This document shows positions 1 to 13,800 of a stretch of DNA of 64,000 nt, in pieces. This DNA comes from Tubulanus polymorphus. Its lineage: Eukaryota > Nemertea > Palaeonemertea > Tubulaniformes > Tubulanidae. Within the stretch, counting starts at the first letter, position 1. Every line of letters starts with the position of its first letter. The stretch is from the NCBI RefSeq assembly GCF_964204645.1, contig NC_134029.1, forward strand, positions 23,082,450-23,146,449, in the 5' to 3' direction. Both the position numbers and the translations under genes were made by a program. The notes beneath the pieces are model-generated. The model was not told the origin of the DNA, did not search any database, and was given only the letters and a program-made list of their open reading frames with translations.

Positions 1-116
1 AAAAAAATTGCAATTTTTTCGTGCTTAATTTTTGTTATTGTTTCATAAAAAATTTGTTATTTTGCAATATGCAATTTTTGGTATTTTTCTGACACATATA
101 TCTCTTTGTGTTTTAG

Positions 117-3100
117 ATTTTTACAGCAGCACCACCATTAGCTATAGGGCTATTCGATCGTTACTGTAGCGCGGAAAGCCGCTTGAGATTTCCTGCTTTA
201 TATAAACCTTCGCAGAATGCTGAACTATTCAATGTCAAGGTAATTGTCATTATTGCTGTATTTTTGCCGCAACTTTCAAGTTTCACATAAACAGTACTGA
301 ATAACTCATGAATTGTGACTGAATTCTAGGTATTCTGGATGTGGATAGCCAACTCAATATTCCATTCTATATTATTATTTTGGATGTCAGCACTGGCACT
401 CGATCAAGGTAAGTGATGGGATATTACTCGTAATCGAGTGATCTGGTTTTAAAACTGTAGTTGCAGAATTTTCTCGATTTCAAATTTCAGGTGTAGCTTT
501 CGAGAACGGCAAACTCGGTGGATATCTATTCTTAGGAAATTTTGTTTACACGGTCAGTAAGATCTGAGTGATCGGTCTTCTATAGCAGACGCACTTGTAT
601 TGATTGGTTTGATTTATTCTGTATTGCAGTATGTAGTTGTTACTGTTTGTTTAAAAGCCGGTCTAGAAACCAATGCCTGGACCTGGGTAAGTAGAATCTT
701 TAATGAGAATGTTTATATTCGGTAGTTCTTGTCTCTACTCATACAGATAAGTTCTCTAAACATGTAGTACATCTGATAAGTTGTGTAATTGTCTTTCAGT
801 TGTCACATCTAGCGATCTGGGGAAGTATACTATGTTGGTTCCTATTCGTGCTAATCTATAGCCATGTTTGGCCGACCATAAACATTGGTGCAACTATGGT
901 TGGAATGGTATGTGGCAAATATCATGAACTTGATGAAATCGACCACTGTATTGAGTATTTTTCCTTCGGCATTCTTAGGCTGAATTTAATTCATTTTCAG
1001 GACTACCATGTATTCAATTGCCCGATATTCTGGATGGGTTTGATATTGATTCCTGTTTTGTGTCTTCTAAGAGATTTTACTTGGAAAGTGTAAGTACCAA
1101 TATACCGGTAATAATTAGTAGATATCTCTGTGATAAGAATGAAAAATGTTTCTATATTGTTCATTCTGATTTTTATACGTCGCCCAGTGTAAGACGCACT
1201 TTATTCAAATCATTGCGCGAAGAAGTACAAGAATTAGAAATTAAAAATCAAGACCCTTCCAAAGTTGTTCTTCAAGCTACGAAGAAAAGGTATGTATTTA
1301 TTCGCTGTGGCTTTCTATTTCACGCTCTTTACATTTTATGATGATAAGTTTGGTTCAGATTAAAAAAGTGTCTTATTTATTCTTAGTTTATGAATTTGTC
1401 CTATGATTTAGTTGCTTTGACACAAAATATGTTAACCTTGCTTGAACGATACTGAGAATGCTGTTTTCAAATCAGAACTAGTTTCGTAACTGGAAAGTTA
1501 AAAAATTTCAGGATTAAGTTCGTTAGATTATCACTCAGTGCCGGTATCAATCGGATGAGATATAAAGAAAACAGGTATTAACGATGGTTTTATGGGGGGT
1601 GTAGGTCGACTTGCGCCACGATGCAAGGGCGCATAGGTCGACGCAGCTTTGCGATTGAGTCGCAAGCAGTCACAAGGCCGACCTACACCCTACAGCTTTA
1701 TGTGGTGAGGTCAATGGTTGGTTGATGGATTCACAATAAATTCCACTCATATAAAGAATGAATAACCGATGATAATCCTAGCACGTTGTGTACGTTCAGG
1801 AAGGTTGAACATTCGTGATTATCTTTTGTTTTAGCCTAGAATTTTTATTTCGAACTGTATTTTCTACAAAACATGAAATAGATTATGATTTGAAGGTTAG
1901 CTTCGCAAGGGTTTAGACAACACGAGAAATCATTTGTTATTTGTGAAGATAGAACAATTGATACATTTAAAATGTGGTTTTTCCAAGGTATATTTGTAGC
2001 TAATTTCTGCTTGGTTTTTACAGTTTTAAATTAACAATACTGAATAAAAGGTAGATTCAGAACGACAAGTAACTTATCCTTTCCTGACCTTGCACTGTAG
2101 AGAATGAAGCTCTTATCTTACATTTATATTTGTCTTTTGGTTGATGATCAATTTAAGCATTTTTTGTCACCTTCAGCTTCTTTATGTCTTGTATTTTTAA
2201 TTCTTTTCTCGATGTCTTATTTATTACTTATTAAGATAAAAGGTAAACTCGCAGCATGTGAATACATACAACACTCAGTTTAGTTTCATCTCGCACTTAT
2301 ATCAACCTTGAAAAGTGTTACTCCTCGGTCAGCAAACTCCCGTATGATAACTGATTATAGTTTTCCCTCTCGCACATGTGGAAATAGTCTGTAATTATCG
2401 GGATTTTATCAAGAACCGCGAGACGAATACTTATGATTGAAAGTTTCAAAAGACGTGATTACGAATGGATGAAATTCTCATTGTCGGTGTTGGATCTATT
2501 TGTACTTGTAATAACAGTTAATGAATTGTGAATATGATCTATGAGAGGTTTTGGTGTGTTGATGAATCTGTATATGTACTGGTATGTGTATTGAATGGGT
2601 GAATGTACTGTTCTTTATAATGTACTCTTACGGCATTCATTACGGCTCTATGATACATGTACATAATGTAATTAAATCATATCGGGGAGAGGTTCTTCAT
2701 AATCGATTTGAATGATGATTTGTCTTCGAAAAATTTGATGTGCTCCGTGTTTGTGATCATTTGTTATTTCAAATCTGGCAATAATTCCTGAGAAACGTCA
2801 ACACAAATGGTGCTTTGTAGGTTGAAAGGATTTATATAGAGTACAAGCCTTCGCTACTAGTGCATCGTAGCTTCATCAGATATATCATCTCTGATTAACC
2901 CACGATGCACTAGTAGCTAACGCTTGTACTCTAAATATATCTAGTCAACCTACAAAGTACTATTTGTCTTAACTACTGATTTGACACCGGGTTAACTCAG
3001 CTCCTCTACTTCCACACTTCTCAACAATTCCTAAAAAAATAACTGAATTGAAACTGATTGCGTTTGTTTGTGTGATATTTCAGATTAACCGAGACGGCAC

Positions 3101-6100
3101 GATTGTTGAAGAACGTGTTTGTGAGATCATCGACGAGAGTGCCGTCTGGTCAAGCCGAACAACAACCACGTAAGTACAGCCGCCACCGCATACGAGTCTT
3201 TACTGTTTTGAGCATGTATTGATACGGTGTATTATGTTCTATATTTTGTACAATACGGTTTATGAAGGCTGCAGTATGTGATATATAGAGATTTGTTCAA
3301 CACTTTCACAAAAACATGCCGAAAATGTGTTTATCTTTTGTTGAATTTCTGGTAAAGTTTTAAGAAATTTGGAAAACTGGCCAGGTATGGATCTGTCTCC
3401 AACGCAAGAAGAAAATGTATCTCTCTTTAACCCAATAGTAATGAAATCAATACCCGAAAGTGCTGGAGATGCGATGAACTAGCAAAGTCCATCAATTTAT
3501 CCATGCACTAAAAGGGTAACCGGTAATTGAAAATTGAAAAATTTGTCCATTAAAGTTTAAGAATTATGAATTATTGAAATGAATTGACTTGTCTGGGTCA
3601 TGGCTTTGTCCCTCCACTTTTGTATGAATTCAATTAAATCATTAGATGACACTATGACACTATCATTCGCAGCACTTAACTGCCATTATAGATGATGAAA
3701 GTTTGAATAATCATTATCACATGCAGCCTTCATATTGAACTAGATAACTTCATTGATCACAATTCACGAACATTTACTAATTATACATATCTCATTCATT
3801 CAGTTTCATACCTCAAATCTATCATTTGAATTAGTTTGGCATGATTTGAAACAGTTCTATAGCGTTGTGATTTAAGGTGTGTGTTGAGCATACTGTAGTG
3901 GCATGATCTATCCCCTCTAAATGAAGCTCTATTCTCTTGAATCTTGGCAGTTTCAGTCGAAAACTTCTATCATCAATTTATCATCATTTTTAGGAGTCTA
4001 CTATGTAAATGTATCAGGTATTGTCATCAGTTCTATTACAACTACCTACTGTGTGTATATAGTCTGTTCGGTATAAGTTGAGACCAATCGATCGGTCAAA
4101 GCATTTTTTATTCATAAACCAAGAGTATATGGACTTTGATGGCCTTCAGTCATTCAACTTATACAGAACTGACTATAAGTATATATATGTATATATTGAC
4201 ACTACAAATGCTCACCGTTTTGATTAGATTCAGTAGTAAGTACAATGAGCATGCAGTAGCTGCCGTAGTCACTGGTGTTTTTTGTCGTCTCCTCTCTTTC
4301 TAATCTTACAACATCATGTAATAGAATTTTGAGCTTATTAGATCAATATTTCGAATACAACCCTACTAATCTAGCTAGTGTCCAAGTTCTGGGATAGGTG
4401 GTTGAAAAGCGTATGTCTAATTCGTTTTTGTTTTTCGAAACCAGTTTTGAGTAAGTAGTTCATATTCTGAGCAGTGTTCTCCAATGGGAAATCGATTTGC
4501 AAAAGCTGAGGTACTTTTTGGGTCGTTGGTGTCGCCAAATCGTTTCAATTTTTTTTTCACCCAAAAATCATTTTCCTTAGTTTCGAAAACGATATTTTGC
4601 GTAGTTAATTAAGGGATGTTTTAAGTTTAAACCAGATTTCGTTAATCATATTCCTAGCTCTTTGCCGTGATTGGTGATTTTTGCTTTCTGGAGGAAACGT
4701 ATTTATATTTGAGTGGATTTGCTTTCTTGCTTAATAAACAATGTACGCAGTACATTTCCATTCATGCTTGTGCAGTTCAATCCCATATTTATTGCTACTA
4801 TCATGCAATATCTGATTGTGTAGAATTTGTTATTTTATCGGTAATATTTATAGTTATCGTGCGATCTCCATCAACTATTGCAGGTATTTGAATATTATAG
4901 ACATGCCCGGTGTATAGCACACGTAGAATGTAACAGAAGTGTTTTAAAATTCGCGCACACGTCCACAGACTGACTGGTTATTACTAGGATGCACCAGCAT
5001 GCAGGAGCATGCAGGGAACCTGATCGAGGCATAAACGTATAATCTAGTTTATACATCCATGATCGCGGCAACGTCCATTTTAATGCCTATCTGAGTGTCA
5101 CTTATCGAAAATGTAGAATTATTGAAAATATTTGGGGAACTTTTCAAACGTTTTAATTTCAAGATTAAAAACGTTGTCTCAAACGAAATGTTGCAGTTTA
5201 AACTCTGCAGTCTGACACCGCAATAAGCAGGGCATATTTTATGTAAATACTTACTAAAAGTGTTGCAATGATTTGAATGTTCATCAAAGAACAAACAGTT
5301 TCTTTTTTCTTATATTTATATGGTGCCGTATTTGATATTGCGTCAAACATTTTTGGGTTAACATATAGACCTGTCTTGAGAAAGGGTAGGTCTACTAATA
5401 TGTTAACCTGAATGATGGAATATTGAATAAATTATGATAATCAAAGATACGAGAAATAATAGCGCTGTTTGTTCTTTTATGGATATATTCAACCATTTAA
5501 ATTCTCTATTATCGAGGATTAACAATAATTTGTCAATGATGAACATCATTGTGTCATTTACAGAATATGAATTAGTTGAGAAGCGTAAGTTTCAAGCATG
5601 TTGTTGTCTCGGTCCGTGGCGACCGATGCAGACGTATTTTCTCCCTGATCTTCGTTTCGTGTCATATTTCGATCATATTTCGTTGAATTCGAAAGATATT
5701 AATTTTGACAAATTTTCAGTTTCTTATTTGTGAAATGAGTGTCACCGGCTCAGTTCGTAGAAGCGCAACGACCAACAGTTGAGATCTATTATTTTAATGG
5801 GCACAATATATGATCATCCCAGACACAATGCCTCACATTTTATTCTTGTACAATCATCAATTCTCTTTTAAAGTCGTAGAGAATTTAATGATATGGAGCA
5901 AAGCTTGAATTGGATAGAATTGAATAATGAAGCATGAATTTGCATGTTTTCTATGATCTTAAGATTCGTGGTTTTGAGATCATTTCCAGGTTGATATATT
6001 TTCGAGTCGAAATATATCTTTTTCAATCTCGATTTCGCAAATTTGCACAATTTTCCTCTTCCATTTTTGCTTGTTAAACTGTTTGTACAGGATTTCGATA

Positions 6101-7292
6101 AACGATGAGTTATGGTTATTTTTTCTGATTTGCTCATTTTGAACATTTTAGTTTACGTTCTTCCCCTTCGTAGAGAACCCTTATCGTTGAGATGGCACAA
6201 TTCGTAGATTTCTCCTGAAAATGTTTGCTTTGATGATGTTCAATTTTGAATTTTAATCAGCACCACTTTGTTCAACCATATGGTCTAAAACAAAGAAATG
6301 TTACTTAGAAAAATGATTCCCAGTTACTAGTTTTAGTACGATCATTCATATTATTACATAAGGTTTTATAAGGACACTGCGATGAAACTAATTCAATATA
6401 TAAGAATATTGTTCAGTAGTTTTGACTGTTTAATTGTTAGGTGTGTAATTCACAGTCATTTCTTCTCTTCTCTCTCTCTCTCTCATAGATGGATTTGCTT
6501 TTTCTCAAGAGGAGCACGGTGTTGTCCGTCAGGTATGTCGCTTCACTGTTATAAACCCAATCAGTAGAAACTCTTCAGCACTCTTTTCACTGTAATAGAT
6601 GTACATGTAAGACTTACCATATCATATACCTCCTTGTCGTAGATCTTGATAATTTCAGATAATCTAAACTCGGCCTCTTCCTGCTAGTTATTAAACGTAA
6701 AGGGTTCTTGATGTGCTGTATCTGTAATTCTAACTAGACTAATAAGAATTATTGAAATCTTCAGCTGGTCACTTCTTGTCTCTCGTTTATTAAGTTACAC
6801 AGATTTTTGTTTCTGTTCGATCTGATAAACTTTCTCTACAGGACTCTATTTTGGCAGTAATCCGGTATCCGAGCCCAGTATCATCCGAGTATCCCGGAAT
6901 CCCAGTATTGCGGTATCCAAAATATTGTGTTGTGATACTAGAAATTGAAATTTCTGATTTCACCATGAGACGATTTTACAATTAAATTCTTTCCTACGTT
7001 TTCTCGATCGGAAACTTTATGAATCAAAAGCAAACTTTGATGCAGGATACTGATTGATGGAGGATCTCGAGACGATATTCTCTAGAATTTTCTCAGTCTA
7101 TGAGGAAAGGGCTCTGTGCAATATATAAACCCATTTGTTAACAGTTTACCGCAGATGGGATTGAACCCATTCGAGGAGACGGTGGCTTATTGTATATCGG
7201 GTGCTGATCTGTAATGAGAATTGTTCATGCACTTTTAGGCGGAGGTGATCCGGGCTTACGACAGCACGAAAGCGAAACCGGAGGGTCTGTAA
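117..7292 (+). CDS. ATP8A1: P4-ATPase phospholipid flippase, ATP8A1/ATP8A2 type, C-terminal part (5' end outside window)
   Basis: Catalytic subunit of an aminophospholipid flippase that, with a CDC50 partner, moves phosphatidylserine to the cytosolic leaflet of Golgi, endosomal or plasma membranes (family knowledge). Ten coding exons read in phase: 117-239, 330-408, 491-552, 630-686, 800-907, 1001-1089, 1188-1289, 3084-3169, 6489-6532 and 7239-7292, about 267 residues. They cover the last transmembrane helices and the cytosolic tail. Recognisable stretches are [55 protein letters not shown] and the terminal [10 protein letters not shown], which match vertebrate ATP8A closely. The ATPase core, including the DKTG phosphorylation site, lies upstream of the window. 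The last introns are much longer (1.8 and 3.3 kb) than the earlier ones and hold repeats. I cannot separate ATP8A1 from ATP8A2; an invertebrate may have a single gene ancestral to both. Confidence 0.9.
1597..1690. repeat. Short inverted-repeat element (MITE-like)
   Basis: The ends read gggtgtaggtcg and cgacctacaccc, an inverted pair, with a smaller ttgcg/cgcaa stem inside. It is about 94 bp, non-coding and inside an ATP8A intron. It could fold as one hairpin, or it could be a non-autonomous DNA transposon remnant. Confidence 0.5.
2813..2957. repeat. Palindromic MITE-like element
   Basis: The outer arms ctttgtaggttga and tcaacctacaaag are inverted copies. The inner arms agtacaagc and gcttgtact, then actagtgcatcgt and acgatgcactagt, continue the pairing. 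The whole is a roughly 145-bp near-perfect hairpin with a loop around 2880-2900. Confidence 0.6.
4071..4174. repeat. Short inverted repeat, MITE-like
   Basis: The arms agtctgttcggtataagttga and tcaacttatacagaactgact are inverted copies with a few mismatches around a 60-bp centre. It lies in an ATP8A intron. Confidence 0.5.
5355..5408. repeat. Short hairpin
   Basis: The arms ggttaacatatagacct and aggtctactaatatgttaacc pair around a short centre (cttgagaaagggt). It lies in an ATP8A intron. Its function is unknown. Confidence 0.5.
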
Positions 7293-7617
7293 ACTCGGAA
7301 ATAACCGAAGTCACCGTGTCGTTCACCGCAGCATCAGCAGCATCAAACAAACCCGTCGTCGGAACATCATCGCTGCAACAATCATCCAAGTTGTCTCATA
7401 GCAACAGAATATCTCCGGCACGGTTACCGCAGAGTGCCAGTACGACAGCGCTGCTCGCCGATAGAGTATGGTTTTCAGAGACGTGACGTAAAGCGTCTGC
7501 GACATCGACAGAAATTGAGAGGAAAACTGCTGTGATCTTCGCACTGATTGATTGATATTTACAGTATATATGACGCCGAATACTGCCATACATTAAGTTT
7601 GCGCGGCTTCTGATGAA

Positions 7618-7660
7618 CCATGGACGTATAAACTACAGTCTCTAGTTTATATGTCCATGG
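7618..7660. repeat. ccatggacgtataaact palindrome, copy 1
   Basis: Same palindrome as at 24787-24829, with a slightly longer centre (acagtct). Confidence 0.55.
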
Positions 7661-7744
7661 ATGAACTACGGTAATATCTGATTGAATACCCAACAATACT
7701 GAAATACGAATGTTTGCTGTTTGCGAGCTAGATTCATTATATCA

Positions 7745-8003
7745 GGGTTCGATCTAAGGAATAAAAGCCACTTGCCCGTGGGGGAAGCATATCTGATATT
7801 TCGCTTGCCCCTCAAAAATCAATTTGCCCTACACAGGCAGTCCGATTTGTGGCACAATCATCATTGCATCGAGTGGGAAAAAAGCTTTGAGAGGTGAATT
7901 GCGCTTTATTAAACCGATGGACAAGTGATAATGATAACCTACTTGCCCTGATGAGAATATACTTGACCCGGGCAATCGGACAAGTGCTTAGATCGGACCC
8001 TGT
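7745..8003. repeat. Inverted-repeat element, MITE-like
   Basis: It opens with agggttcgatctaag and closes with cttagatcggaccct, inverted copies with one or two differences. Just inside are acttgccc and a matching gggcaa..acaagt. It is about 260 bp and non-coding, in the ATP8A downstream region. Confidence 0.5.
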
Positions 8004-8573
8004 ATGGAAGATGTATTCATATATTGTTTTGATGATCTAAACCAGTGAACCATTCCTATATATTTACTATAACCATTCCTTCGTGTCTTCACTTTTGAAT
8101 TAGTGTTGGCAGTAAATCTTATACTGTCTACTACTGTAACACTGCCCTCTAGTCAAACACTTATTTATCAATAGCCATAGATCAACATGAATAAACTGTC
8201 TAACTTTTTTCCCGAGCTTTGATAATTTTGTTTTCACATAAGAAGAAATTATATTTTTAAACGCCTGTTGTATGCCTTACGCCGCCTGGATTATTATCTA
8301 TTATTGAATGAAGATACAGATTTATTTTTGTAAAAATTGCTGCCTTTTCTGTAATATTTTCTCTCCTCATCTGTCGTATATGATCTGTACGTTATGATAT
8401 GTGTTACTCGTAGTGTATTACTCTTATATAGCGACTTCTACATCGTACCTAGGACATGCATGTTACCTGTTACGTGTTATTAATCATGAGAGAACATGCA
8501 CTTGATGCAACAGAACCATTGACACTTAAAAAGGAAGCACATTTCTAGCCAAGATTTCCCATGTGCGTGCGTT

Positions 8574-8792
8574 AGGCTAAAAAATTTGATACATTGTTTC
8601 TCATTTCTTATACGCTGAAAAGTGAGACCCGGCCGGTCGTCTATCTACCCTGTACATTACCTTTTTTAAAATCATGATCAAACTAACTATAACAGACCCG
8701 GCAGTTTATAGAAATGAACTGATTACAAATGTTATTGCAGTTTACAAAATTACCGGCCAATAGATGAGAAACAAGGTATTATTTTTTGGCCT
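8574..8792. repeat. GATACCTTG-family MITE, copy 1
   Basis: The ends read ggctaaa..gatacattgtttctc and gagaaacaaggtat..ttttggcc, a terminal inverted repeat. The interior carries cccggccggtcgtctatctaccctgtacattac and tataacagacccggc. The same layout, in the opposite orientation, is seen at 35526-35747 and, degraded, at 24485-24680, so this is a dispersed family. Confidence 0.65.
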
Positions 8793-10621
8793 TGTAGTTC
8801 TGGAAATTCATCACAATGACCATATTTTCATTAACACCAAATCATTCCGAAATCGATTTATTTCAAGTGTAAAATCACATAAACGGTTTCTCACGCAATT
8901 TACCATTTCTATTACTGGTGTATATATTGTACTTCTGTTTAACTTTATTTATTTAAAGGAATGATTTATGAACGAATAAAACCGAGCATTAATATTATTG
9001 TTATTAGTTAAACTTGCATGCGGGCATGATGCAGCATTTACTGGTGTCTCAGGAAAAAACTGCAAATTACTTTTATGTACTGTGTATTCATTCCTTGTGA
9101 AAAGTTCATTTCAACATGGTCAAAACTTATATACCGGTATGTAATAAAATCTCCCATTAATCATTGATAAATGTGCATGATTTTCGTCAGACCAATTTTG
9201 TTACGTATTTAATTTAAGGAACCACATAGAACCGTAAAACCGACTATTTACACTTTTGAGATGGAAAAACTTGATAACTGGCACAACTGGTCAATATTTG
9301 GTATTCAATCAGTTGTTTGTTGATGTTTCTGATTTTTCAACCGTTGTTTGTAGATGTCATGACTTTTCAGGAGTCAAGTTGTTATTGGTTTTTGTCCCCT
9401 TTTATCTATGGATCTCTACATTGAAATAACATATTAATAACATAACATGATGCGTGTAAATCTATTTTACCAATGTTGATATCGGGAAGCGTGAACCTCC
9501 TGAGGAAACTAACCCTGGTAATAGAGGATTGAGTGTAGTTTTGTCTATATGTATCTATGTAAATATGATATAATGATGAATCTTCAACACATATTTGTAC
9601 GTGAAATTCTTGTGCCTATCAGTATCAAACAGTGAATGCAGATGAATTCACATCGAAATTTATCGATAAACTGAAAAATGCAAACAATAAATGGCCTTAA
9701 ATCATCAAATCATTCATGAAAAATGCGTAGTTAAAACACCGCAAGTAATGATCTATCTTCAATTTTACATTTTGCATAATTGAAGCTGCATTTTGAACAT
9801 TCTTCTGCCGCTGCTAGAAAATCTACGAAATATAAATGATGACTTGTACTGGAAGACGATATTAAGCTCTTCACTTTTAAGAATGCATCTACATACATTG
9901 TGTCGGTACTATTGTTGTTATGTGATCAAACTACTGTTAACTATTATTATATCGTGGTGGACCCTGCGTTTGCCTCTGTTTATGTAAATGTAATGTATAT
10001 ACAAGAATTACAACAATATTATTTTATTACGCGTATGTTCTGTAGACGTTTGGTGATTTATTTCAATGATTTTGAGTGTGCAATATAGTAAATTGTGTAG
10101 TAGGTCGTGCAGAGTTCTTTTCAACATGGCCGTTCAACAACTAATTCATCATCAAATTATTAGTTTGTTTTCTTGATCAATTTGTCTAGATATTTATCGT
10201 TTTTGCAAAACTCTTACTATTTAGTTCAACATTTAGTTATACTTGTAGATGATGATCTTTTTTTTGAAGGATGAAAACAACGTAGATGAATAAATTCAAG
10301 TCAAGTATTTCAAGATGTTGATTTTTCTGAAGCATTCTCCTTTGAAGTCTATATCCACTACCTACGAGGACTGAATTCAAAACTCTAAATCTGTTGACCA
10401 GACTAGAAATATTCATATTGTGTCCATTGACATGAGGATGCGACCAGAGCTATCAATTCATCAAATATTCAACAATCCATCCAGTAGTTATACCATACGA
10501 CTATGGACCTCAAACTAATTATTTCTACAGCATTCGATCCAGGTCTTCACGTTATCCGGAGGTTAGAATCGTTTTACGAAGAATAAAAGAGATAATAGCT
10601 CGAAATGTATTGATAATAATA

Positions 10622-10627
10622 TTTATT
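10622..10627 (-). terminator. Candidate poly(A) signal of the WDR93-like gene
   Basis: AATAAA on the minus strand lies about 190 bases past the stop codon at 10813. It is the nearest plausible hexamer. Confidence 0.4.
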
Positions 10628-10812
10628 TCATAAGTATGAACAATAACATTGTTGGACGGATCATACAGACTGTGTACAGCTGAGTTAACAGCTCAAATGT
10701 ACATTTGATTCACATGTTTTTATCCACTTATTTGAAATGAGTGTTTCTCATGTCACCAACTATCAAGATCCACTAGATTCTTCTGAAATCCTCGTACACA
10801 AATGATTCTTTA

Positions 10813-13800
10813 TCAAGCGAATCTAACTGAATCGCCGAGTGTCCGATTCTTATTTCCCAGATTCTTCGAAGACGTCAAATGGTCTTGTAGCTTTTTCCAG
10901 CTTTCTTGCATTCTCATTCGTCGGTTAGGTTGTGATTTTATTCTAGGAAACACAAAGCGAATTTCAACATAAATAGAATTCTTCTTGAAATGTCGTTAAC
11001 AAGCTGTAGGTATATTTCATACAAACCTCTCTTTCAAGATCTTCGTAACGCGATCGTTTAAGTTGAGAAGATTTCTCGGAAATGTCGCTCGTTTTTGTTC
11101 GTTCTGCCAGTACGTGGATAGAATCCGTAGAGAATCGAGCTCAAACACGAACAGCGATGAGGAAATCAACTCCTCCTCCTCGGCTTCATCTTCATTTTCC
11201 TCACCGCTTTCAGAAACCATTACTGGAGTTCCTTGAACAAAAGGAAACAAATATTCCATAGAAAATACTGGTAGCATTTCAATCCCCTAGTTTTTTCATC
11301 TATGATATTTGCGATCACGCGGACATGATTTGGCCTGGAGTCAAATTTGGCCCATGCCTTATAAGAAATCATTCACTTGTTACTCAGATACATGTGCTAT
11401 CAAAACGATGCCGTGGCAAGTGAGGTGAGTCACTTCCAGACCAACTAAGCATTCACACGGAATAATTTGATCTCTGGCCTCGTCTCTCGTATTGGACAGG
11501 GTCAAAAACACTATGAAGCGGAAATATTTTTTTACCTCTAACGTAGAGATGTTTCCCACCGACTGTAGTTGTCAGGACTGGATTCCAAGTATCCGTAACG
11601 CGATGAGTTTCAGGCAGATGCACTTCGCAAAGTCGTCTGCCTTTTAAGATATCGCATATATAAATATTTCCATCCAAAAGAGTCACTATAGCCTGTAAAT
11701 GTGAAACGAAAATTTGTCAATCTATGAATGCTTTGCTTTTCAAGTCATGTGCATTTTCTTTCATTTTGTTTCCTTTTTAGAGCGCCTGATACTACAACAA
11801 GCATTGCTTTTTACAGCTTGTCCTGCTGTTGTTTACATCGTTATATACATACATGTATGAATGGCGATGTCAACATATATGATTGATAATTATTCAGAAA
11901 ATAAATGATACAAGATTCAAACGAAATTGGACGGAAATACTCACCAGATCTGGAGCCGTTTTGATTTGCATGAATCTCACAGGTTTATTTTTAAGCACTT
12001 GAGCCCTGAAAATGTTGATAATACCTTTTAATGACTGCGGTTATATTTGATCTGTATATGAATACGGAGATAAAAGCAGAGTCTTTTTTACCTGGGAATT
12101 ACTTGTAAAACTTCTTTGTCTTTATCGGTTTTGATGCCACACGGAACTAACTGAGTATCTCCACTTACGCAATTAACTATCAAATACGAAGCCGATTCTA
12201 GATTGTTTTCTTCGCTGCCAAGCGTCGTATCGAGAAATTTGAGTCGGGCAGGGGCAGCTGGCACTGTGAAAACCTTCCTTTGAATACCTTGAAAAACAAT
12301 TCATAAATCTAGAAATATCGGACACCTTTTCATCGGGGGAAAAAACCCTAATCAATGACAAATAATAGATTACCTAGATATTTATCCCATAGAACGATAG
12401 TTCCATTCTGTAGACCAATAGCTATAGAAGCATTGCATGGTGACACAGCAGTAGCCGCTATATTCTGTGAAAAAGGCCACACTATATCAGGTTTACGCTC
12501 CAAATCTGGAAATAACATCATTCGCATCAACATTTACATAACTGAATGTATTCATTTCCGCAAGTGTATTTTCAATTCACCTTTAGCAGTTTTCAACAAT
12601 GAGTAGGTTTTCATCTGTGACCCCCCATTCCACCAAACTGCCACATAAGCGACAGTACCTGCAATTCACGAAACAGAAAACACCTCACAAGACATGTAGA
12701 ATTTTTCCAAATAATGTAATACGATAATATCGTTTGATTTGAAATATTTACCGGGATTTTGTTCTAAACCTATTGGCATAACTTTTCCAGCAGTCAAGAA
12801 GTGGAAGGTTGGGATACTGAAATATTTCAAAAATTTGTTTATCAAACCGAAATTATCAATCGCTACCAAAACCTGTGTCAGTTACCTCTCTGTAACTGGT
12901 TGATCTGCGGTTGCGAACGGGAGGTATTTCTCATTCTGGAAATCGAAGACTTGTTTGCGTAGGGATAAACTAGCAGATGTAAGAAGATGATTTTCACCGC
13001 TTGCAATGATATCAGGTGATTCAATACTTTTCAAAGCCTGAGTCGCTGAGTTAGCATGTGACGCTGTAATTAAAGAAGTTTGTCATCGAAAACAGAACAT
13101 TTCCCGGGATATCAATTTTTCCATACCATACAAAAAGGCTTTTCCAAAAAATCAATGAATTCAAGGGCTAAGAAATATCTTGGCAAGCTTTTATTGAACG
13201 TAAGAATAGCAATTTAGGATTAAAAATTCTCTTCCAGCCGTTTCAGGTTTACAGATTGTGCTATTCTGGAATAGGTAGAGCGTATTCTGGTTGAAATGAA
13301 TGTGACAGTAAGAGAATTACAGAATCAATAAAAACCTAATGAAACCTGCCTCAGTCAGGCCACAGCTTTGTCTGCTTTCTCTTTTTGAGTTCAAATTTTC
13401 TCATGGGTTTTCCCTTCATACCTGATATTTCCCTTGGACCTGATTTCACGCGCATGATTTGAGTGACGGCCGTGAACTTGTGATTTATTTGTTTTTCGCT
13501 TGAACTTTCATGACTGGCACGAACTTGATCATCACCGGGTGAAACCTGTTAGAAAACCAGCTTATTATTTTTAGATAGAGTTCACTCTAAAACACGTAGA
13601 CCCTTTTTCATACTTAATTATTTCCATACCTGAACTTCTGAAGTTTCATCTGTACTAGTTGGGTTATTTTCAGAATCAACACTTTTCTCCTGAAATTGAA
13701 ACAAACACAATACCAACAATCGTTTTTTCTATTGGATATCACAACAAACTAGAATATCAAATGTATATCTTCAGTACATACCACACTGAGATCCTTTGAT

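Larger units (their letters stand above)
1290..3083 (+). other. Long ATP8A intron with two small inverted-repeat elements
   Basis: This intron lies between the exon ending [11 protein letters not shown] and the one starting LTETARLL. I see no coding exon in it. It holds the palindromic elements at 1597-1690 and 2813-2957, listed separately. Confidence 0.6.
3170..6488 (+). other. Longest ATP8A intron, no gene seen
   Basis: This 3.3-kb intron has short open frames only (for example around 5434-5733), with no codon pattern, domain or splice context that I recognise. It contains two short inverted repeats at 4071-4174 and 5355-5408. Confidence 0.55.
7293..10812. other. ATP8A 3' UTR and convergent intergenic space
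   Basis: This stretch separates the ATP8A stop from the WDR93 stop on the other strand. I see no coding exon. It holds the palindrome at 7618-7660, an inverted-repeat element at 7745-8003 and a copy of the GATACCTTG family at 8574-8792. Several AATAAA hexamers occur (near 7761, 8975 and 9688), so the ATP8A poly(A) site cannot be fixed from sequence alone. Confidence 0.6.

Noticed and set aside
5434-5733. 99-residue frame in an ATP8A intron
   Set aside because: AT-rich, no family resemblance and no splice or promoter context.
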